Below are positions 45,488 to 58,956 of a stretch of 64,000 nt of DNA, one piece after another (within the stretch, counting starts at the first letter, position 1; each line of letters opens with the position of its first letter). Origin of the DNA: Histoplasma ohiense. Lineage: Eukaryota; Ascomycota; Eurotiomycetes; Onygenales; Ajellomycetaceae. A program made the position numbers and the translations under genes. The notes beneath the pieces were generated by a model. It saw only the letters and a list, made by a program, of their open reading frames with translations. It ran no database searches and had not been told where the DNA came from. Location: positions 3,224,001 through 3,288,000 of the forward strand of contig JAEVHH010000006.1 in NCBI GenBank assembly GCA_017607445.1, read 5' to 3'.

Positions 45488-48400
45488 TTATTCCTCTCTA
45501 CTGAGGTGAGTGAGGACTCATAGATGTCGAGGGTGGTGGTGTCCTTCAAGATGAATGTGGGTTCCCAGGTTGGATGATTGTATTCTATTCATTTGATGAG
45601 GTATTTGCAGTGGTGGTGGTTGGTTCTATTGTCAAGAATTGCTTCAATTTCTCACTCAAGTTCATTGTCTTCTTCTACAATGGCAGATGGCTGTCAATTG
45701 AAGATTCTCTGTGAGGGGAATGAATCCTCAGCCGTGGGTTGAAGCAGGTTTGTATGAAAGACATTGTGAATGCCAGATGAGGTGTTGAGTTGATAATTGT
45801 GTGTGCCTAGCACTTTCTTCACCATATACTTGATGTGATGGTAATCTAGCATATGCAAGAGATGATTCATTCTTATATTCTTGAGATTCAGTCAGACTTT
45901 GTCTTCTACATGATATCAGATCACAGAACTTCTTCTGATATTCACTTGATTCTCATAATCTTGCTGAGTGCTAATCATTGAAGCTTCTGCTCATTTGTGA
46001 ACTTTCTTCAGCTTGCTCACAATGTTCTCTGCTGTCTGTATAAAGCTGTGGGTGTATACAGTTTCTTGAGAAGTCTTGAGAAAGTCTAGAATCTCTAAGT
46101 TGTATCCATATAGAAGAAAGAATGGGCTTACATCTGTTGTAGCAGAATCTCAACCATTAATCACAATCTCAGTGTGTGACAGCAGATTGCTTCAGTTGTC
46201 TTGCACATAATTGCAGAACTTACAGAGGATGTTCTTTACTATTTGTATCATTCTCTCAGTAGCTCCATCAGTCTCTGAGTGGTACACTGTTGATAACTTT
46301 CATTCAATTCTTAATAATTGACATATGCAGGCTCAGAGTGCACTGATGAATTGACTGTCTCTATCTGACACAATGAATGAAGGCAGACTGTGTATACAAT
46401 AGAACAGGCTTCTGATGAAGGCATCTGCAACTACTTCAGCATTCATCTTATCACAGAGCTGTAGTATTACATCCTTACTGAGTCAGTTGACAATGACTAG
46501 AATGTTCATAGAATCTCCACTTTCAGATAAGAAAACTGCAAAATTGATAGCTATATCACATCAAGTTCAGTTGAAGACAGATAGAGGCTTCAGCATCTCT
46601 TTTCAGTATTCACATCATATCATCACTGAGCCACAGTGATCACAGTTGTGTATGAATCAGTGTATGTCTTTCAATATATCTGGTCAGTAGAATTCTCAGG
46701 CAATGATGTTGTACATGATTTCATGTTCTGAATGCTCAGTCATCAGCAAGTCATGAATTTCTTGTATGATCTGTGTTTGTAGAGATTCTGAATCAGAGAT
46801 CCATCATCTATTTCAAAAGCATAAGCAGTTGTTATCATCAATCAAATATGCTGAGATATCTGTTCTTGAGTATACATCTGTGGGGAATTGAGGTGCTTTG
46901 CTTTGTATGACTTTGGTGACTTGTTGTCAGAATTCATCTGTCTCTGTCACTAGTCTTCATTGTTCTTTGAGTGAGGGTTTTTGAGCTCAGAACTGGTTGA
47001 TATGTACACAGAGTTCATCTGATTGTGTAGAACTTTCTATAATTGCAGAGTTGATTAATCAATGCTCTCAGTGTTTTCATCTGTCATCCAAGTCATCAGA
47101 TGGCATATCTTGTTCTCAGCAGAACAGAGCATCCACAAGAATGTTCTCTACTTCAGATCAATAACAAATTGTGAACAAAAAACAGTTAAGAAACAATAAC
47201 CAACATATATGTCTCTCAGTGAGCTTACAAGTGATTGTGAAGTACTCTAGATTCTTATGATCAGTAACAATCTCAAATCTCTCAACACTTATGAGTTTGG
47301 ATTCCCATTCTTCAAAGCATTGTATGATTGCTAGAAGCTTCTTGTCATAGATCTCATAGTTGCATTCAGTGAGTGACATCTTTTTCAAGGTGAAGACACA
47401 AGATTGTAGAACATTTTTGTTGTCATATTGCATCAGTGTCTCATCTACTATATAATCTGAGATGTCTGTTTCAAGAATTGTATGCTTATCTGAATCAAAT
47501 GATTGCAACATCAGAGTGCTTGTGAACATACACTTCAGCTTTTTGAATGCTGTGTCTGCTTCATCAGTTCATTGAAATACAGCATCTTTCTGGGTCAGAT
47601 CTGTTAGTGATTGTACAATATTGGAGAAGTTCTTGATAAATCTTTGATAGAAGTTGACAAACTCTAGAAAGCTTCTAGTTCCTTTTACTGAGACTGATGC
47701 CTCTCAGTTGAGGATTGCTTCCATCTTCCTAGAATTCATATGTACACCTTTTTCAGCTTCAATGATGAATTCTAGATAGGTTGTAGACTTGGTCTCAAAG
47801 TTGCATTTGTCAATGTCCACTTGCAGTTCAGCTTTTTGTAGGCAGTCAAGAACTTGTTGTACATGCTTACAGTGCTCAGTGAGTGAATCATCAGTGAAGA
47901 TCAAGATATCATTCATATATACTAAGGTGATCTCATCAAGCAGATCTCATAGAGCTCAGTTAATGTATTTCTGAAATGTACTCAGAGCATTCACTAATTC
48001 AAAGATAGTCACTGTCCATTCATATAATCTGTAATGCATACAAAAGACAGTTAGCCATTCATCATCTTCATTAATTCTTATCTTGTAGAAGGCTGCAGAG
48101 ATGTTAAGTTTCATAAATCATTTTGCTTTTTCTATCTGTTCAAGCATTTCATTGATGAGTGAGAGAGGGTATCAGTCCTTCTGTGTAATCTTGTTGAGTT
48201 CTTGATAATTGATGCAGAATTGTAAGTCATCTTCTGATTTCTTCACAAACAGTACAGATGCTGCAGTGAGTGAGTTGCTAACACAAATGAAGCCTTTGTT
48301 TAGTAATTCATTGAGCATTTTTCATAGAACAAGGAGCTCATTGTGCAACATGCTGTAGAGAGAACCTCAGAGCAGTTGTGAGTTCTTACTGTTTTTCTTG

Positions 48401-49090
48401 ATGAGCTCAATTGTATGATCTATGCCAGGTTCTCAGTGAGAGGGAAGCTTTTCAGCTTCTTTCTCATTGAACACATCTGTGAAGTCTTCATATGATTCAG
48501 ATAGTTTCTTGCACAATTTCTTGGAGTCTTTAGATTCTAACTTTTCTAATGCTTTCTTGATATTCATTATACTAGCAGTGAACACTTGGATGTTCTTCTT
48601 CTCATGCACTTGGTGAGTTAGTAGTTTGTACACTTCCACTGATATCTGAGTGAGATCAGTGATTCTATTGATATTCTTCTTGTAAACACAGTTGCCTTCT
48701 GGGAAAATAAAACAGTGATTGTGTGCATTCAACAAGGTTTCAAATTCTGTGAGCTATGATAGACTGAGCATTAGATTGTACTCAAGATCTTGTATTTTAT
48801 ATGCATATACATTCTTTTTCTTGTGTCCTTCTACATCAACATTAAATCTTACCATGTTGTAGGAGGTGGATCCTCTGAGGCTGTCAAATCCACTGAGCTT
48901 ACACAGTTTGAAAAAGAGGATACACTGGAGCTTATGCTTCTCAATCAGCTGAGTGTCTATAAGAGTGTAGTGAAGGAAACCACTGTCTATCATTGCTTGT
49001 ACATTGATTAAGCTATTTACAATAACAGAGATCATGATTGCATTCACTTGCATCTTCTGCTTGAATCTTCAGCTAGCTTTCTGCTCCTTG
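45488..49090 (-). pseudogene. pol: Z3 pol
   Basis: Homologous to Z1 pol. Protease MIDSG in the open stretch 48754-49053. RT-connection in 47704-47916. RNase H ETDISDYIVDETLMQYD in 47158-47529 (here CAA is kept where Z1 has TAA). Integrase and chromodomain decayed to 45510. TGA stops dominate. Confidence 0.88.
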
Positions 49091-50120
49091 AGCTCTCATC
49101 TATATTTTAAAGTGAGAGCTCATCTTTTCTCTGTTCTTGCCTATCCACAGGCAACACAGTGTTTATGTGCATGAGGGGTTTACTCAGAGTGATTGCATTT
49201 GAACATTGATTTGCAAAGTGCTCTGACTTGTTGCAGTGTATGCAGACTTCTCTGACAATTCAGTTGGCAGCATTCTTCTCTGAGACATTAGAGATTCTTG
49301 AGTGGCTTGTGTTCACATGTGGAACTCAGTTCATTGATTCTGATTCAGAGGTGGGGGGCACTGCAGAGCAGTTTGAGATGTACACATTTATTCAATGGAA
49401 TTCTCTGCAATTTTGAAGCATGTGGAACTGAGACAGATTGTTGTTCAACAGACAAAGATCAGCACAGAATTCACTGTATGTTGAGAACTTTGAACACTCT
49501 ATACTTCAGTTATGCAACTGAAAGTTCAAGTTCTTGAACAATATGTTGATCTTGACAGTGTTGTTTCAGTCTTGTCCACCTGCTTCTAGAAGCTTGTGAT
49601 TGAATTCAGAAAGATAAGTTGCCAACACAACATTCATCTGAGAAGTTTGATTAAACCAGTCTAACATCTTGGCTTGAAGTATAGAATTGAGGAAGAGAGA
49701 GTTGAGTTGTTGGAAGACTAGCTCTGATGTACACTCATGATTCTGACAATGGCTCATTCAGAGTTGGAATTTTGCTAATGCATTGCCATCCAATCTGCTA
49801 TGAATATACCACACTTGATTGGATAGTGAGTCTATTGCTCATCCATTGATGTTCAATTTGGTGTTCACTTTTGACTTTCATATGAGATAGAGTGCTAGGT
49901 CTCTCTTGTATTTGTTGAGGATTGAGAGCTTCTCTCTTGAGGGCTTTTTGTGAGATGTGGGTGTAGAAGGAACAGTGAACATGAAAGTGCTTATCTCAGC
50001 AAGTTGTCATTGCAATTCAGTCATCTGTAGTGTCTGCTGCTGAAGAATGCTTTGTAGGTCTAAGTTATTGTCTGCTGTGTTCAGATGTGGTGAGTGTTTG
50101 TAGAATTGTTTGTAGTTCAT
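49030..50120 (-). pseudogene. gag: Z3 gag
   Basis: ATG complement at 50118-50120 in the position of Z1 27596. The fragment 49566-49757 and the Cys/His knuckle near 49200-49245 match Z1. TGA-interrupted. Confidence 0.82.
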
Positions 50121-50518
50121 TTTGATATCTAAGACTATGTAATAATAAAAAAAAAGAAAAAGAAATACTTGTAGACACTTGATTCTCTCACAGACACTAT
50201 TTGCAGTGTTGCAGCACTAAGCTTGATCAAGCTTCTTCATGAACACTATTCACAGTGTTATGGTTTGTAGACACTCAGGCCTTGTAGAACATGGTTGATT
50301 GTGTTTTGAACACTTAGACACAACAGTCTATATAACTAATGATAGAGACACTCAGATCCATGAGGAATCTCTTGTAACAACTAGACACTCGGGCCTGTAA
50401 ACAACACACTCAGGCGTAAGAACTGGTAATGAGGCACTCAGGCCTTAAACAACACACTCAGATGTAAGAACTAATAACAAGACACTCAGGTCTAAAATGC
50501 AGAAGAATCAATTTGTAA
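50121..50518 (-). promoter_or_regulatory. Z3 leader and PBS
   Basis: ACACTCAGGCCTG-type degenerate repeats (50260-50500), equivalent to the Z1 leader. The PBS complement AATCAATTTGTAA is at 50506-50518, and GATTATGAATTGATT lies in the neighbouring LTR. Confidence 0.6.
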
Positions 50519-51052
50519 TGTAACAGACATACTTCAATTAACAATTTGGTACTATTCTAATTACAGATTATGAATTGATTAAGGAAAGAAAGAGAAAAGA
50601 AATCAGAAGAAAAGATCATACAAAGAGAGTTCTTATAGAGAAAAGTTCAGAGTGGAAGAATATCAGAAGTCACTTCACAGTGGAGCACAGAGCAGAAGAA
50701 CATTAAGAGATACATATAAGAATCATTAGAAGCTACACAAGTGTGGAACATGGAGTGGGGGAATCATTGAGAGCTACACAGAAGAATTGTTAGAGACTAC
50801 ACAAGCACAGAACACAGAGTGAAAGAATGTAAAGAGCTACACAGAAGAATTGTTAGAGACTACACAAGTGCAGAGTATGAAGCAGAAGAATATTAAGAGC
50901 TACATGAAAGAATTGTTAGAAACTACACAAGTGCAGAGCACAGAGCAGAAGAACATTGAGGGTTACACAAGATCACAACAGCCAGAAACAAGTGGGTGCA
51001 GAAGAGGAGTTGGTTGTGTAAGTTAATTACTAACAGATGCTAACCCGTCACA
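50519..51052 (-). repeat. Z3 5' LTR
   Basis: 534 bp, minus orientation, ending AACCCGTCACA with a retained CpG. Confidence 0.93.
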
Positions 51053-52195
51053 ACCACAGCACAAACTGTATGGATTGCTACAATCACATTCAGTGTCAGA
51101 TAAGAAATGGCATACAATTAGCATGGACTTTATTGAAGGCCTGTCAGATAATAAAAAGGGAAGTCAAATCTATAATGCTATTGTTGTATTTGTTGATTTA
51201 TTCATCAAATGAATTATAATTGTGCCCATATCTTCAGAGCTAGATGCAGAAAAACTTGTGGATATTATTGTATGAAGAATTGTGAAGAACTTTGACCTAT
51301 CTGTGAACATTATTAATGACTGAGATTCATTAATAAATAGCAAGTTTTGATTGACATTGTGTTATCTACTTCATATTCAATGAAAATTATCAACAGCATT
51401 CCACCTGCAAACTGATGGTCAGACAAAACAATTGAATCAGATGATTGAATATTATCTTCACACATATTGCAGCTATCAGCAAGATAATTGAATAGAATGA
51501 ATTTCTCTGACACAATGAGCATATAACAACATCTTCCACACATTGATAAAAATGACATCATCTGAAGCAATGATCAGCTGATCAACTGAACTTCATATAG
51601 ATGTAGAACCCTCAAGCACAGATACATCAAAATCAGTGATAAAACAAGTGAAACAGATGAAGTAAGCAGAGAATAAGATTCAAAAATATCTGAAAGCTGT
51701 CAAAGCAGCTGAGAAAAAGTATTATGATCAGCATCATATATCAAAAAGCTTTAAGATAGAGGACTGGGTAATACTGTGTGTGAAAGATATATCCATCTTG
51801 CAATCCTCACTCAAACTAGATCATTGATTTTTGAGTCTCTTTCAAATAATTGATATCTGTGGTACACAGGTGTACAAACTGAAACTCACATTATAATATA
51901 AAGAAATTCATCTCATATTCCATGTTTCTCTTCTTGAATCATATCACACACACAACAGACAAATTCTGCAAGCAGAACTGATAATTATAGACACACAAGA
52001 GAAATGAGAAGTTGAAGCTATACTAGACAAACATCAATATCACAGTCAAACACAATATCTTGTTAAATGAAAAGATTATACAGAGACAGATAATTCTTGA
52101 GAATCTGAGGAAAACTTGATGAACAGTCAGAAGTACTTGAAACAGTTTAATAAAATCTATCAGAAGTCAGTCAGTGAACAAAAACAAAGAAGATA
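51053..52195 (+). pseudogene. pol: W1 pol, second part: integrase core and chromodomain
   Basis: Continues directly from 44953 after Z3. Integrase core: WHTISMDFIEGL near 51105, IIND-stop-DSLINS near 51310, FHLQTDGQTKQLNQ near 51395, where W2 has Glu after QT and this copy has Lys (a catalytic residue lost). Then VYKLKLTL and the chromodomain 52010-52160 (QYLVK-stop-KDYTETDNS, ESEENLMN). TGA replaces Trp here, so the decay also hits TGG. Confidence 0.88.
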
Positions 52196-52215
52196 ACAAT
52201 GACTGCTGAATATAC

Positions 52216-53355
52216 TTATTTCATTCAGAGATTAAAAAACAGATCTGTCTCAGCTTGATCAGTGTCATTCAAGAAATTATCATCAAGACAAATCTGCTTA
52301 TTATCTCAGATTTTCTCAACTGATAAAGCACAATGTTTCAATGATGATTTGAAAGCTATGACTGATGATGTAACTGTCAGAATCTTATCAATCATCATTT
52401 CAGTCAGAGTCTCAGAAGAATCATCTTATTGAATCTCTCAGATCTTTACAGTAAAGAATTTAATCACTGCAGTCACAGCACTCTGCAAAATGTTAACATT
52501 CAAAGTATTCATATCAGCAATAATTAGATTCTCAATAGCATTGATAATCATCTGAGTCAATTCAACAGCATCCACTGACATCTAATAGAAGTTAATGTTA
52601 TATACTGTAAAAACATCTGTTTTGAATAATAACTTATCAGAATACAAGCATGCTTTGTCACTGAGCAGTGCTTGCATTTTTTGCATCAACTCTCAGCAGG
52701 CTCACAATGATGGTGAGGGGATATTGTCAAATGTTGAATACAACAACAGCAATATGCTGCTGCATTTCTTTCTAATACTTCAACAGAATCATTCACTTAC
52801 TCATCTTCATCTACATTATCAGTCAACTCAAATAACATATCAAGATCTTGACTCAGTGAGGATGACACTGATGTAATAGCAGAATATGAAAACATGCTTT
52901 CTGAAATGCTGCTATGATTGAATGCCACACTCTGCTGTGACAACAGATCATCAGAGTTTATATAGAATTCTAGAATCTCATCTGCATTCTCATAGATCTG
53001 CACATCAAGTACAAATCTCATAACAGTAGTTTGATACATGACAAATCTCTCATTCAGAACTTCATCAGAGAGCAGCATTTTATGAAATTCATCAATCAAA
53101 GATTGACTGATTTTGTGAAAGCACTCAGATATCTATAATCTGTTAGTACTCATAACAATCTCAGTTTAACAAAACTTACAGCAGCACAACTTCTATTTGA
53201 TATATAGCCAATGTAACAGCATATTCATTCATCATTCACAAGGCAAGAATATACTGAAGGGTTCTGCGATCTCTTCAGACAATCCAAGCAAATGCTCTCA
53301 ATGGCAGACAGCATATCACTCTTCATAGACTTCAAACCAGCAATGGAAACAGCTG
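52216..53355 (-). pseudogene. W1 antisense accessory gene (3 exons, 5' truncated)
   Basis: Minus strand, opposite to pol. Exon 1: 53355-53180, cut by X2 before the ATG; it contains C-x2-C-x11-C, with one later Cys changed. Intron 1: 53179-53133 (GTAAG...TAGTACTCAT complement of the TACTAAC region...TATAG). Exon 2: 53132 to about 52638, with a long open part 53099-52797. The second donor seems altered (GATAAGT for GTAAGT). Exon 3: 52581-52216, 366 bp, exactly as in W2. Both the protein and the intron positions match W2 despite heavy mutation. No known family recognised. Confidence 0.65.
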
Positions 53356-53636
53356 TGTGAGGTGTAGTGACAGTGTGAAGAGTAATAGTAGAAGATAGTT
53401 TATAGCGTAGCGGAGATAATAGTAATATATTGTAGAGTAATGTAGTGTAGTAGTGTAATGTAGTGTAGTGTAGCTAATTGCTAAGGAAGAAAAGAAAGAG
53501 AAAGAAGATGTGTGAAATACATACATCAATATATATATACATATAGAAATAGCAGTAGCAAGAGTATAATGGAAAGAGGTAAGAGTAAGTGAAGATAATA
53601 AGGAAATAATAAACAAGTGCATTACAATTGCCCCTC
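53356..53636 (-). repeat. X2 3' LTR
   Basis: 281 bp (small insertions against 263-270 in others), TGTGAGGTG...GCATTACA on the plus strand. PPT complement TTGCCCCTCTTTTTTATAAG adjoins. Confidence 0.92.
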
Positions 53637-53979
53637 TTTTTTATAAGAGCTGCTCTCAGCAATTGTATAGATTGCTTGCTAGTAGATAATTGCATTTCTG
53701 TATTGTAAGTTCTGCTTGTTGATAGCAGTGTATTGATTGCATCCTCTAGATAGCTTGTATACACATTGTTATTGATTTTCTAATAAGGTGAAATTGGTGG
53801 ATTCTTTGATTGCTAGAGATTGTGTGCAGAGAAGCAAAAAGAATTTCTTTCTTCTTGAAGATTTCTCTTCTTTTTTAACTTAATCATTATCAAAGCTTTT
53901 TACTCTTCTGTCACAATTTCTTGTTTTTCAAAAAATTTTTAAATTTTTATATTGTTGTTCTTTCTCTCTCTCTTTTTTA

Positions 53980-54900
53980 TTGAAATGAGCTTTTTTGATT
54001 ATTTCAATTTTAAGTAAGTTGTTCCTTGGGTGCTTATTGTGTATTATTGTTGATGTTTCTTGTCAGTGGTGTTATTAGTGTGGTCATGTGTGCCACTAGC
54101 TTGTTTCCATATAGTGTCATTCACTGTTCACTTGTTATATTGTTCTAGCCCTAATCATGTGATGCACAACAGTTGGATTCCATGTGAATGTTGTGCCCTC
54201 AAGCTGAGAGATGTTGACTTTTGATGTGTATTGAGGTCAAATACTCACAAGTGTTGTGAGGCTTGTGTCTCTGCAGAAAAATTCTGCAAATCTGTGAGTA
54301 ATTCTCTTTAATTCTTATTTTCTTTTTCTTTTTCTTCAAATTTACTTTTGAATAGTGATATATTGATAATGATGCTAGGTATGTGATACGCCTCTTCTGA
54401 GGCACATCATGCATGAGTGAGTGTTTATTTTTGTGGGGGTGATGACTGAGAAGAATATGGCCAATCACAAAAGTTGTCTTTGTTGTTTGATAAAATGATT
54501 GGATGCATCTTGTCTGATAATGCTGTCTGCTCAGAGCAGAGCAGAGGTGAATGCTCTATGATTTCAGCATCAGACAGCAGCTGAGCCTGCAGAAGTGCAG
54601 ATTTTGAAGACTGTGGTTGTATCTAATTCTTTCAGAGCAGAGATGTTAGAGGAAGAGAAGGATGTGAAGAAGAGGGTTTTGAGAATGATGAGCTCTGAAG
54701 ACTCTGTGATAAAGAAGTTGACTGAGAAGAAGTTGGCTGAGAAGAGGTCAGCTGAGAAGAGGTCAGAGAAGTTAACTGAAGAGTCAACAGAGAAGATTGT
54801 GAAGGCTCTGACAGTGAAGACAGCAGAATATGAGAGATATGAGCCTCATGATATGAAGGTGTGGAAGAAGATCATGGAGGAAGAGGCCTTTCTTCAGTGA
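53980..54900 (+). pseudogene. X2 antisense accessory gene (best X copy)
   Basis: Plus strand, opposite to pol. The short ATG exon is near 53984-54013 (GTAAGT follows). The Cys6 exon codons 54183-54287 span exactly 35 residues (C-x2-C-x10-C-x9-C-x2-C-x6-C), exon end 54293. The intron is 54294-54378 (GTGAGT...TATTGATAATGATGCTAG). The last exon, 54379-54900, is 174 codons in phase 0: VCDTPLLRHIM, a Cys-rich patch (SCLCCLIK), then a charged region (AEKRSAEKRSEKLTEE). Open from 54595 to 54900. Intron and frame agree with X4 and X1. Unknown function. Confidence 0.6.
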
Positions 54901-55199
54901 ATGTGTCAGTGGATAAGAAGGTTGATGAAGAAGAGTAAAGAGAAGAAAGCAAATGTTCTGTGAGAGAGACATTTGCTGATGTCTTTGTATCTGAAATGAG
55001 GCCTGATGCTTAACAAGTACTGGAGGCAGTATAAGAAGAAGGTGACAGAGAGGGGATGAAAGAGATGATAAAGAGAGAAGAGAAAGTGAGAGATGGAGAA
55101 GAGTTGAAATGAAGATGAATAAATTGAGAATCTTTAGAATTTTCTTAGAATCTGTTTTCTTTGTCTTTTTCTTGCTTGTATTTTTTATCTTTTGTATTT

Positions 55200-58100
55200 A
55201 TTATATCCAAATTGAATTTTTCTCTTTTTTTCTTTTCTCTGATAAAATCCTTCTAAAAAAATATATTTGATTGAAGTTTGAATAAGATTTGTGCTTCTGA
55301 TATCTTTTGATTTAAGATTTGTGCTTCTGATGTCTTTCAACTTGATGTTTGTGCTTTTGATGTTTGAGAGTATATTGATTTTGTATTTATTGTTCATTTT
55401 CTTATTTGAGGAAGATTTCAAATGTCGGAGTGTTCAATATGTTTTCTTTCAATTTCTATGTATCACCACTAGAATCTCAATCTGTCCATCTCACAAGATA
55501 TTTCAGAGATTTGTTTTTTCATTGTTATTTTTCAAGAATTTCTTCAACTTGATATTCTTCTTCTCCATCAATTAGTTCTGGTTTTGATTCTGGTAGAGCT
55601 CTATTCCTGTGGTTGTATGGCTTCAATAAAGATATATGAAATACAGAATAGATGCTTCTATATGAAGATGACAGTTCTAGTTTGTACACTTGTTTTCTGA
55701 TGATATTCAGAATCTTGAAGAGTTCAACATATTTATGATCAAGTTTACAAACTGAGCACAGCAATTGGAGATTTTTTGCATTGAGCATGATATAGTCATC
55801 TATTTTAAATTGTTGAAGCTTATATTTTGTATTATAATAGATTTTCTGTGCTTGTTGTGTCTTTTGTAGATTCTCAATAAGCTTATGATGTGTTTTCTTG
55901 ATATGTTTCACACAGCTAGCAGCATGTATGGCAACTGATTGTGATGATTTGTTGATATTAATTTTCAAATCAGATCAATATCTCATTAAGGCTTCTGTGA
56001 ATGTCATTTCAGTAGAGACATGTTGAGAGGTATTGTAAACAAACTGTGTCAGTGATAGTCAGTGTGCTCAGTCATCTTGATGATAGTTGATAAAGCATTG
56101 AAGATAATGTTTCAAGATTTGATTTTATTGTTTCATTTGATCATCTGTTTGAGGGTGAAAGACTGTTGAAAGTTTCTGACATGCATCTAGCATATAACAA
56201 AAGATGAATCAATAATGACTTGTAAATAGTGAATCTTGATCAGATATATGGTTTTTGAGTACTCTGTAAATTGTATAGAATTTGATATAAATGATTTCTG
56301 CTAGTTCATCAGCTGTAATGTTATTGATGCAAGGAATATAGATTGTAAACTTGGTATATATATTCACAATCACTAAAATTACATCATAGATTTGATGAAG
56401 AAATGTAGAGACTGACAAGTCTGTAATAAAATTCATAGTAATAAACTCAAAAGAATTTGATGATAAGAGAATTGTATTCAATTCTTCATATTGTCTGTGC
56501 TGTTTTGGCTTTACTCTTTGACAAGTATCATAAGTGGATATATAATCTTTGATATCTCTGACTAGTTTATGTCAATAGTATTTGTTCTGAATACTGTCTA
56601 TGAATTTTTTTATACCAAAGTGACCCCTCTGTGAATCATCATGGTTTGCACTGATAATTTCATCAATGAGTGTCTTTTGTTGAGGGATATACATGCAACC
56701 ATCAGTATGCAATATATCATCCTCAGAAATTGTTCATAGTATATTTTCAGTGACAGTCATATTCTTCTCTTTTATCTTCTCTCTTTGCTCAGCAGCAAAA
56801 GAATCAATCTTCTGTGCTTTACTCAGAAATAAGATGAAGGATTCAGATATTTCTGTGTATGCTGAGTCTTCAAGAATAGTCTTATTGACTGCAATCTGAG
56901 GCATATATTGCTCAATGCACAATGAAGGGGAAGAGTTTACACAAGTGGTAGAAGATGTTGATGTATAGAGTGCTTTTCACTCATTAAAAGAAGTATTTTG
57001 CTCATTAGAGACTCATGCACAGACTACATCAAAAGAAATATTCTTTTGAAAAGAAGTATCAGTTTCTCAGTCTAGTCTAACTTCATGTTTCAGCTTCTGT
57101 TGCAGAGTAGATAATATAGTGTAATCATTATAGATCTCACTGTAGTCTGTGTGACAACTGAGCTCATCAGCTGAATTCTTTGATTCAGAGTGGTGCAGTA
57201 ATATAAAATCATAAGCAGATAAAGCTTCTACTCATCTGATCTGATGTCTGTTCAGTTTCTTAGTCATCATAAAGTACTGCAGATTGATATGATCAGATCA
57301 GACTTGAATTGAATACTGAATTTTCTTCAGATAGTGTCTTCAATTCTTAAATACTGCTACAATAGTCAAGAGTTCTTTATTATAAGTATTATAATGTGTT
57401 TCTGCATCAATCAACTTTCTTGATCAGAAGACAACTGAATGCCAGTGCTCATCATTCTGCAACTGTGACAGAATAGCAGTGACTGCAAAAGTGAATGCAT
57501 CAGATTTGATCTGAATATACTGAGCTGAGTCAAAATGAGCTAATAGAGGAGCATGTATAAAGTATGATTTGAGCTCATTGAAAGTGCTTTGAGCATTTTC
57601 TGTTTATATAAAAATAGCTTTTCTTTCCCTCTTCTTGCTCTTTTTTGTAAGTTCAAATAATGAGACTGCAATAGAGGAGAAAGACTTAATAAATCACTGA
57701 TAAAAATTAGCAAAGCTCAAGAAGAATTGAATCTCTTTAATTGATTTAGATGTAGATCATTCCACAATAGTGAAGACTCTGTCTGACTTCATCTCAACAT
57801 CATTTGTATCTATAACAAATCTCAGAAATGAAACTTTGTTCATTTTGAATTCACATTTAGAGAGTTTTGCAAATAGATTTGCATGTTTGAGATGTTCTAG
57901 CATTTTAGTAACATGCACTTTATGTTTCTGCTTTGAATTGAAGAATATGAGAATGTCGTCCAAATAGACAATGCAACATATATCCAATAAATCAGACAAG
58001 ACATTGTTAATGTATGCTTCAAATGTCACTGAAGTATTAGCTAGTTCAAATGGCATAACTATATATTCAAAATGTTCATATCTTGTTCTAAAGACTGTCT

Positions 58101-58956
58101 TTCAACAGTCTTTTGCTGCTATAAGTATGCAGTGGTAGGCATCTCAAAGATCCAGCTTAGTGAATATCTTGACTTTTGAAAGTCTATTGAGTAATTCACT
58201 TATTAGAGGTAGAGGGTATCAATTCTTGATGATGATTTGATTTAATCCTCAATAGTCTACACAAAGACAGAGTCCATCATCTTTTTTGAGAATAAAGAGA
58301 ATCAGTGCATCAGTCAGACTACTGAATGATTGTATCCACTCTTTATCTAATGCATTTTTTAAATATTCTCTTAGAGTGGCTAACTCAGTTTCAGAGAGAT
58401 TGTATATCAGTATAAATGAAGATTGTGTATCAGATTTGAGATCTATACAGTGTTCTGTCTCTTCTGATCTTTTTGTGCTTATAGCAGCTTCTTCTGAGAA
58501 GATATGTGTGTATAGCATGACATAATCAGATAGATCAGTTGACAAGTTTGAATATACAGCTGAGAATACATGTGAAGCATGTTTTGAGTCTTTTGAATGT
58601 TCTGTAGATAATACTACAAACATTTCTACTCTAGTTTCTGTGAGAACTTCAGCTAAAACATCTTATTCAGAAATAATTTGAGACTGTTGTTCATCTTCAG
58701 AGCTTCTAAAAAAGAATTGTTCAGCTGATCAATCTATAAGAGGATTTGTTTGTCTTAATCAAGGAAATTCTAATACAAGACTGTAGTTCTCTATCTTTAT
58801 TGTATAAAAGAAATGAGATATCTGCTGTGCATTACTCTTGTGATCAGTGACAGTAGTTGCAATGTTATACTCTTCAAAGAAGTGCATTATACATTCATCA
58901 ATTGATTTGATCATTTTGATTTTGCAGTGAGCAGCTTCTAGATTGTGATTCTTTGT
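55200..58956 (-). pseudogene. pol: X2 pol: protease to chromodomain
   Basis: Longest X pol copy. Protease/N-terminal region 58249-58950. RT with LCLCVDY near 58250 and intact VYLDDILIFF near 57950-57975. RNase H around 57330-57500. Integrase finger near 56500-56640. The open C-terminal stretch 55525-55968 includes VYKLELSSSYRSIYSVFH. Chromodomain about 55400-55560. TGA and TAA stops. Confidence 0.88.

Larger units (their letters stand above)
44954..51052 (-). mobile_element. Z3: full-length Z-family element nested in W1
   Basis: LTRs 44954-45487 (3') and 50519-51052 (5'), both 534 bp, exact duplication ACCAC (44949-44953 and 51053-51057). It interrupts the W1 integrase between the finger and the catalytic core. 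It retains more CpG in its 3' LTR (ACGGGCGTACTTCG) than Z1 and Z2, suggesting the youngest Z copy. Confidence 0.95.
40849..53355 (+). mobile_element. W1: W-family chromovirus, split by Z3
   Basis: 5' LTR 40849-41119; gag, pol, chromodomain and 3' antisense gene follow. Z3 sits in integrase (44954-51052). The 3' end is cut at 53355 by X2, so the 3' LTR lies outside. It interrupts the LINE, with candidate duplication TTGAC at 40844-40848. Confidence 0.9.
53356..58956 (-). mobile_element. X2: X-family chromovirus, minus orientation, inserted in W1
   Basis: 3' LTR 53356-53636, preceded by AGCTG in W1 (53351-53355). Internal 3' region, chromodomain, integrase, RNase H, RT and protease run to 58956, where X3 interrupts. 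Gag and the 5' LTR lie outside the window. Confidence 0.9.
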
